NCBI GenBank assembly: GCA_964498835.1
Contig: CAZCIX010000002.1
Location: 1-64,000, forward strand
Length of the DNA: 64,000 nucleotides
Origin: JAGKXB01 sp964498835
Lineage (GTDB): Bacteria > Pseudomonadota > Gammaproteobacteria > Burkholderiales > Burkholderiaceae_D
Direction: 5' to 3'
In this document: in pieces, positions 60,442-64,000 of the stretch
Layout of the letters: each line of letters starts with the position of its first letter
How positions within the stretch are numbered: position 1 is the first letter of the stretch
Position numbers and translations under genes: made by a program
Notes under the pieces: generated by a model
What the model saw: the letters and a program-made list of their open reading frames with translations, nothing else
Told to the model about the DNA's origin: nothing
Databases searched by the model: none

Positions 60442-61224
60442 TTACTCACTGACTTGCACGACACGCCCATTCAAAGCTTGTGTTGGACGTGCATTCATTT
60501 TGTAAAGGCGGTGAAAAGCAGCAATTTGTTTTTTCGATAATTCTTCTGTTTGTTGCAACACTTGCCAGCGCACGCCTTCGCTGCAAGGTGGTGTGGTGAG
60601 CGAGCCCATAAAAGCGTAATAAGTCTGATTTTTAGGTAGCATGCCAGCGGGATTGAAGTTTGCCAGTTTCGAGACTGTTCCCTCTTTTTCTGGTAAGGCA
60701 TCGAAAATATTTTTCAATACTTTGTTTTCTTTCCCTTCCTTAAAAAGAAGGGCGACCACGGCTAGCTTGCCTTCAGCATTTTTATGTACTAAGTGAGCGA
60801 CCAAAGGGTAATTTTTGCCATTTATTTTTTCTTCACTAGGCGTATGGAAATGAAATTGGGCAAGATGATAAGCATCTTTGCCTAATTTGATATGGTTGCT
60901 GTTGCCATTGTTGATGTTATTGCCAGAGGGCAGATTGATTTGTATGGTATGACCATTGTTCGTCATTTCAGCATTGCTGGCGACATAGTGAAAATCAATT
61001 GCTGGCAGGACACTTTTCGTTGCTTTGGTTGTTTCAATATTGATAGGAGATTGCTCTTTGCCTAGTTTGCAAGTGACGAAATCCTTTTCCAACTCACCCC
61101 AATGCGCGGCGTCAGTAGTACCTTCATAAGTCCAGTGTGGATGTGGTCGGTCATCAGCGAAAGCAGTTGTGATGGAAAGTGCGCAAAGTGTGTTCATGAC
61201 GACAAGTACAATTGTTTTTTTCAT
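60442..61224 (-). CDS. cah: Periplasmic alpha-type carbonic anhydrase
   Basis: 260 aa with signal peptide (VLVVMNTLCALSITTAFA). Alpha-CA features: HWTYEG, KEQSPINIE, the zinc-binding AQFHFHTPSEE and PLVAHLVHKN, and GSLTTPPCSEGVRW. All three zinc His positions are present. It hydrates CO2 in the periplasm. It lies between nadC and nadB but on the opposite strand to nadAC. A role in supplying bicarbonate is plausible but not shown by context. Confidence 0.94.
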   Translation of the reverse strand: MKKTIVLVVMNTLCALSITTAFADDRPHPHWTYEGTTDAAHWGELEKDFVTCKLGKEQSPINIETTKATKSVLPAIDFHYVASNAEMTNNGHTIQINLPSGNNINNGNSNHIKLGKDAYHLAQFHFHTPSEEKINGKNYPLVAHLVHKNAEGKLAVVALLFKEGKENKVLKNIFDALPEKEGTVSKLANFNPAGMLPKNQTYYAFMGSLTTPPCSEGVRWQVLQQTEELSKKQIAAFHRLYKMNARPTQALNGRVVQVSE

Positions 61225-61285
61225 AAACTTTGTGTGATTTAGGTGGAAAATGGATGGAACATCAATGCAGAAGAGTAATTGTGAA

Positions 61286-62902
61286 TTAATTTTTTCTCAT
61301 AGGCAACAACACACTAGGCAATGCCTGTGGCAGGGTATCCGGATAATCCCGACTAAAATGCAAACCACGGCTTTCATGGCGTGACAGAGCACTATTCACA
61401 ATTAGCGACGCAACGTCGACCAAATTACGTAATTCCAGCAAATCCGGTGTGATCCGGAAGTGGGTGTAGTACTCGTTAATTTCTTCCTTCAACAAACGAA
61501 TGCGATGCTGGGCGCGTTCCAGTCGTTTGGTAGTGCGGACGATGCCGACGTAATTCCACATGAAGCGGCGCAATTCATCCCAGTTGTGCGCAATCACGAC
61601 TTCTTCGTCGGCGTTGGTAACGCGGCTTTCGTCCCAGGCGGGTAGTTCTGGCGCCGTTTCCTGCTTGTGCGTTTGAATGTCTTGCGCTGTGGCGCGTCCT
61701 AATACGATGCATTCCAACAGGGAATTGCTGGCTAAACGGTTGGCGCCATGAAAGCCCGTGCACGCTGTTTCGCCAACCGCATACAAACCAGGCAAATCAG
61801 TACGGCCACGCATATCGGTCACGACGCCGCCACAGGTGTAATGTGCGGCTGGTACGATGGGAATTGGCTCTTTGGTAATGTCGATGCCCAAGGTTAAGCA
61901 GCGTGCGTAAATGGTGGGGAAGTGTTCTTTTAAAAATTCTGGTGGCTGGTGGCTGATATCCAGATGCACGTAATCCAAGCCACGTTTCTTCATTTCAAAA
62001 TCAATTGCTCTAGCGACAATGTCGCGCGGTGCCAATTCAGCCCGTTCATCGTGTGCCAGCATAAAGCGCGTTCCTGCGGCAGCGCCGGCTTCTGGTGGTA
62101 GTTTTAAAACGCCACCTTCGCCGCGTATTGCTTCTGTGATCAAAAACGATTTGGCGTAGGGGTGATACAGGCAAGTTGGGTGGAATTGGATAAATTCCAT
62201 ATTTGAAACACGACAGCCAGCGCGCCAAGCCATGGCGATGCCGTCGCCAGTCGCAGTGTCTGGATTGGTGGTGTACAAATACACTTTGCCCGCGCCACCG
62301 GTTGCCAGTACGGTATGTTGCGCGGTGAAAGTTAAGACTTCTCCTGTGCTTTCATCTTGTACGTACAAGCCTAGGCATTTGGGCATGCCAGGTGTTTTAT
62401 TACTGTTATTACCGACTTTGTCTGAAGTGATTAAATCAATCGCGCAATGATGTTCAAATAATTGGATATTGGGATGAGCACGTACCTGCTGCTCTAATGT
62501 CGTTTGCACTGCATGTCCGGTCGCATCGGCGGCGTGGATGATGCGGCGTTGGCTGTGTCCGCCTTCGCGCGTCAAATGGTAGCCAAATTCTGTGGTGGCA
62601 TCTTTGGTAAATGGCACGCCTTGCTTGATTAACCAGTCAATCGCAGTAGAGCCATTTTCAACGATGAAACGTGTCGCAGCCTCGTTACATAATCCGGCAC
62701 CGGCAATCAGCGTATCTTCCACGTGTTGGGCATGGCTGTCGCTGGAATCGAGTACTGCCGCAATCCCTCCCTGTGCCCAGCTGCTGGCGCCATCGAGCAA
62801 AGCGCGTTTGGCGATCACCGCGACGGTGCGGGTTTCCGCAAGATGTAGTGCAACGGATAAACCAGCCAATCCGCTTCCTACGATGGCGACATCGAATTTC
62901 AT
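61286..62902 (-). CDS. nadB: L-aspartate oxidase
   Basis: 538 aa flavoprotein; AAGGAA lies upstream of ATG 62902. FAD-binding VAIVGSGLAGLSVALHLAE, SSWAQGGIAAVLDS, EGGHSQRRIIHAADATGHAV, TCGGVVTDMRGRTDLPGLYA, and GFHGANRLASNSLLECIV. It oxidises aspartate to iminoaspartate for NadA. A C-terminal fumarate reductase-like helical domain ends the protein. It follows purT by 29 bases on the same strand. With nadA and nadC the whole de novo pathway to nicotinate mononucleotide is in this 4.6-kb stretch. Confidence 0.97.
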   Translation of the reverse strand: MKFDVAIVGSGLAGLSVALHLAETRTVAVIAKRALLDGASSWAQGGIAAVLDSSDSHAQHVEDTLIAGAGLCNEAATRFIVENGSTAIDWLIKQGVPFTKDATTEFGYHLTREGGHSQRRIIHAADATGHAVQTTLEQQVRAHPNIQLFEHHCAIDLITSDKVGNNSNKTPGMPKCLGLYVQDESTGEVLTFTAQHTVLATGGAGKVYLYTTNPDTATGDGIAMAWRAGCRVSNMEFIQFHPTCLYHPYAKSFLITEAIRGEGGVLKLPPEAGAAAGTRFMLAHDERAELAPRDIVARAIDFEMKKRGLDYVHLDISHQPPEFLKEHFPTIYARCLTLGIDITKEPIPIVPAAHYTCGGVVTDMRGRTDLPGLYAVGETACTGFHGANRLASNSLLECIVLGRATAQDIQTHKQETAPELPAWDESRVTNADEEVVIAHNWDELRRFMWNYVGIVRTTKRLERAQHRIRLLKEEINEYYTHFRITPDLLELRNLVDVASLIVNSALSRHESRGLHFSRDYPDTLPQALPSVLLPMRKN

Positions 62903-62931
62903 GAGGCGTTCCTTATTGAACTTGTTGGTAC

Positions 62932-64000
62932 TTATTCTGTAACGATGGGTTTAACCATGGCCGCAGCTTGTTTAGCATTGCGGCGTGCTGTCTCGATATT
63001 TTCTGCTGTAGCAAGTGCCACACCCATGCGGCGGCGGGTGAAGGATTCTGGTTTGCCAAACAAACGAATATCGGTGCCAGGAATACGCAAAGCTTGCGCC
63101 ACGCCTTCAAATGCAATCGCCTTGGCTTCATGTTGGCCATAAATGACAGCGGATGCCGCGCAAGTTTTTAATTCTGTGTTGACGGGCAAGCCGAGAATGG
63201 CTTTGGCGTGCAATTCGAATTCGCTTTGCAATTGGCTGGCCAGTGTGACCATGCCGGTGTCATGTGGCCTGGGGCTTACTTCAGAAAACCAAACCATATC
63301 GTTTTTGACGAATAGTTCGACGCCGAACAAGCCCAAACCGCTCAGATTGTCAGTGACTTTTTTAGCAATGTCTTGTGCCCGTTCTATGGCTGCAGCAGGC
63401 ATGGGATGCGGTTGCCAGGATTCGACATAGTCACCATGCACTTGAATGTGTCCTATCGGGGCACAAAAATGGGTTTTGATCTCGCCATCCGTATTGCGCG
63501 CACGCACGGTGAGGAGGGTGATTTCATAATCAAAATCGATAAATCCTTCCACAATTACCCGCCCTGGGCCGACTCGCCCACCCGTTGCTGCATGTTGCCA
63601 GGCGGCTTCGATTTGATGCGGGCTAGTCAGCATGGATTGCCCTTTGCCGGAAGAAGACATAACAGGTTTGATCAAGCAGGGGAAACCAATATCCGCGCAG
63701 GCAATCTTTACTTGATCCAGCGTATTAGCAAAACGGTAGGGGGAAGTCGGCAAACCCAACTCTTCCGCTGCCAAGCGTCGTATCCCTTCACGGTTCATGG
63801 TCAGCCAAGCAGCGCGAGCAGTGGGGATGACTTGCGTTTTGCCGGCTTGTTCCAGTTCAATCAGCGTACTGGTCGCAATGGCTTCAATTTCTGGTACCAC
63901 ATAATCCGGTTTTTCCAGTTCGATTAATGCTGCCAATGCAACACCATCGGTCATGTCGATAACATGGCTGCGATGTGCGACTTGGTGCCCTGGCGCGTTG
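62932..64000 (-). CDS. purT: Formate-dependent phosphoribosylglycinamide formyltransferase 2 (5' end outside window)
   Basis: About 356 residues of the usual 390-400 are inside the window; the frame stays open to base 64000, reading NAPGHQVAHRSHVIDMTDG. ATP-grasp enzyme: VKIACADIGFPCLIKPVMSS, SSGKGQSML (phosphate loop), GRVIVEGFIDFDYEITLLTV, and FSEVSPRPHDTGMVTL. It formylates GAR with formate and ATP, parallel to PurN. The internal ATG at 63954 is not the start. Confidence 0.95.
   Translation of the reverse strand, partial: NAPGHQVAHRSHVIDMTDGVALAALIELEKPDYVVPEIEAIATSTLIELEQAGKTQVIPTARAAWLTMNREGIRRLAAEELGLPTSPYRFANTLDQVKIACADIGFPCLIKPVMSSSGKGQSMLTSPHQIEAAWQHAATGGRVGPGRVIVEGFIDFDYEITLLTVRARNTDGEIKTHFCAPIGHIQVHGDYVESWQPHPMPAAAIERAQDIAKKVTDNLSGLGLFGVELFVKNDMVWFSEVSPRPHDTGMVTLASQLQSEFELHAKAILGLPVNTELKTCAASAVIYGQHEAKAIAFEGVAQALRIPGTDIRLFGKPESFTRRRMGVALATAENIETARRNAKQAAAMVKPIVTE

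Overview
The window reads as a chromosomal stretch of a betaproteobacterium, most likely Burkholderiales and possibly Oxalobacteraceae, with moderate-to-low G+C (a sampled flank line, 20221-20280, is 24/60 G+C). This rests on gene order and families: def-fmt divergent from a LysM-family gene and dprA; the order coxB-coxA-small assembly protein-ctaG-DUF2970-coxC-DUF2909-SURF1-ctaA-ctaB-SCO; comF next to a BioC-like methyltransferase; and a coxB fused to cytochrome c. No tRNA, rRNA, CRISPR array, integrase or transposase was seen.

Layout. 1-8.4 kb: translation/DNA housekeeping (fmt, def, dprA, topB), heptose activation (rfaE2), trmL, comF, BioC-like methyltransferase. 8.5-17.8 kb: a complete aa3-type cytochrome c oxidase structural and assembly locus, including heme A synthesis and copper delivery. 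17.9-22.1 kb: envelope glycosylation genes (GT2, small EamA-type flippase, GT-C, GT9). 22.1-32.6 kb: an accessory defence island with a putative ADP-ribosyltransferase-like toxin/small-protein pair on the minus strand, a divergent Xre-RES toxin-antitoxin pair, a complete Zorya type I anti-phage system (zorABCD), and antitoxin/toxin gene fragments at both edges. 32.6-35.5 kb: dgkA and maeB. 35.5-42.2 kb: an ABC-exported polysaccharide cluster (Wzm/Wzt, GDP-mannose dehydratase, reductase, two glycosyltransferases) suggesting D-rhamnose or another 6-deoxyhexose. 42.2-48.6 kb: polA, purEK, pdxH, fatty acid desaturase. 48.8-53.2 kb: a minus-strand run GNAT-purN-rsmB-nuclease-mscS. 53.3-57.6 kb: periplasmic metallo-beta-lactamase-fold protein, an uncharacterised AAA ATPase with a 58-bp dyad in front of it, and rep helicase. 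57.8-64 kb: de novo NAD synthesis (nadA, nadC, nadB) with a periplasmic carbonic anhydrase and purT.

The two 100-N gaps (15380-15479 and 37651-37750) are assembly joins: an identical 55-nt sequence flanks each run on both sides. Removing one copy plus the Ns restores an intact ctaA frame and an intact gmd start, so neither gene should be called broken.

The most interesting region is 22.1-32.6 kb. Two toxin modules whose families are known or suspected to act on NAD+ sit back to back in front of a Zorya operon. A degenerate copy of the Xre antitoxin lies at the left boundary and what looks like a hipBA remnant at the right boundary. The 206-aa/60-aa minus-strand pair is the best candidate for an under-described system.
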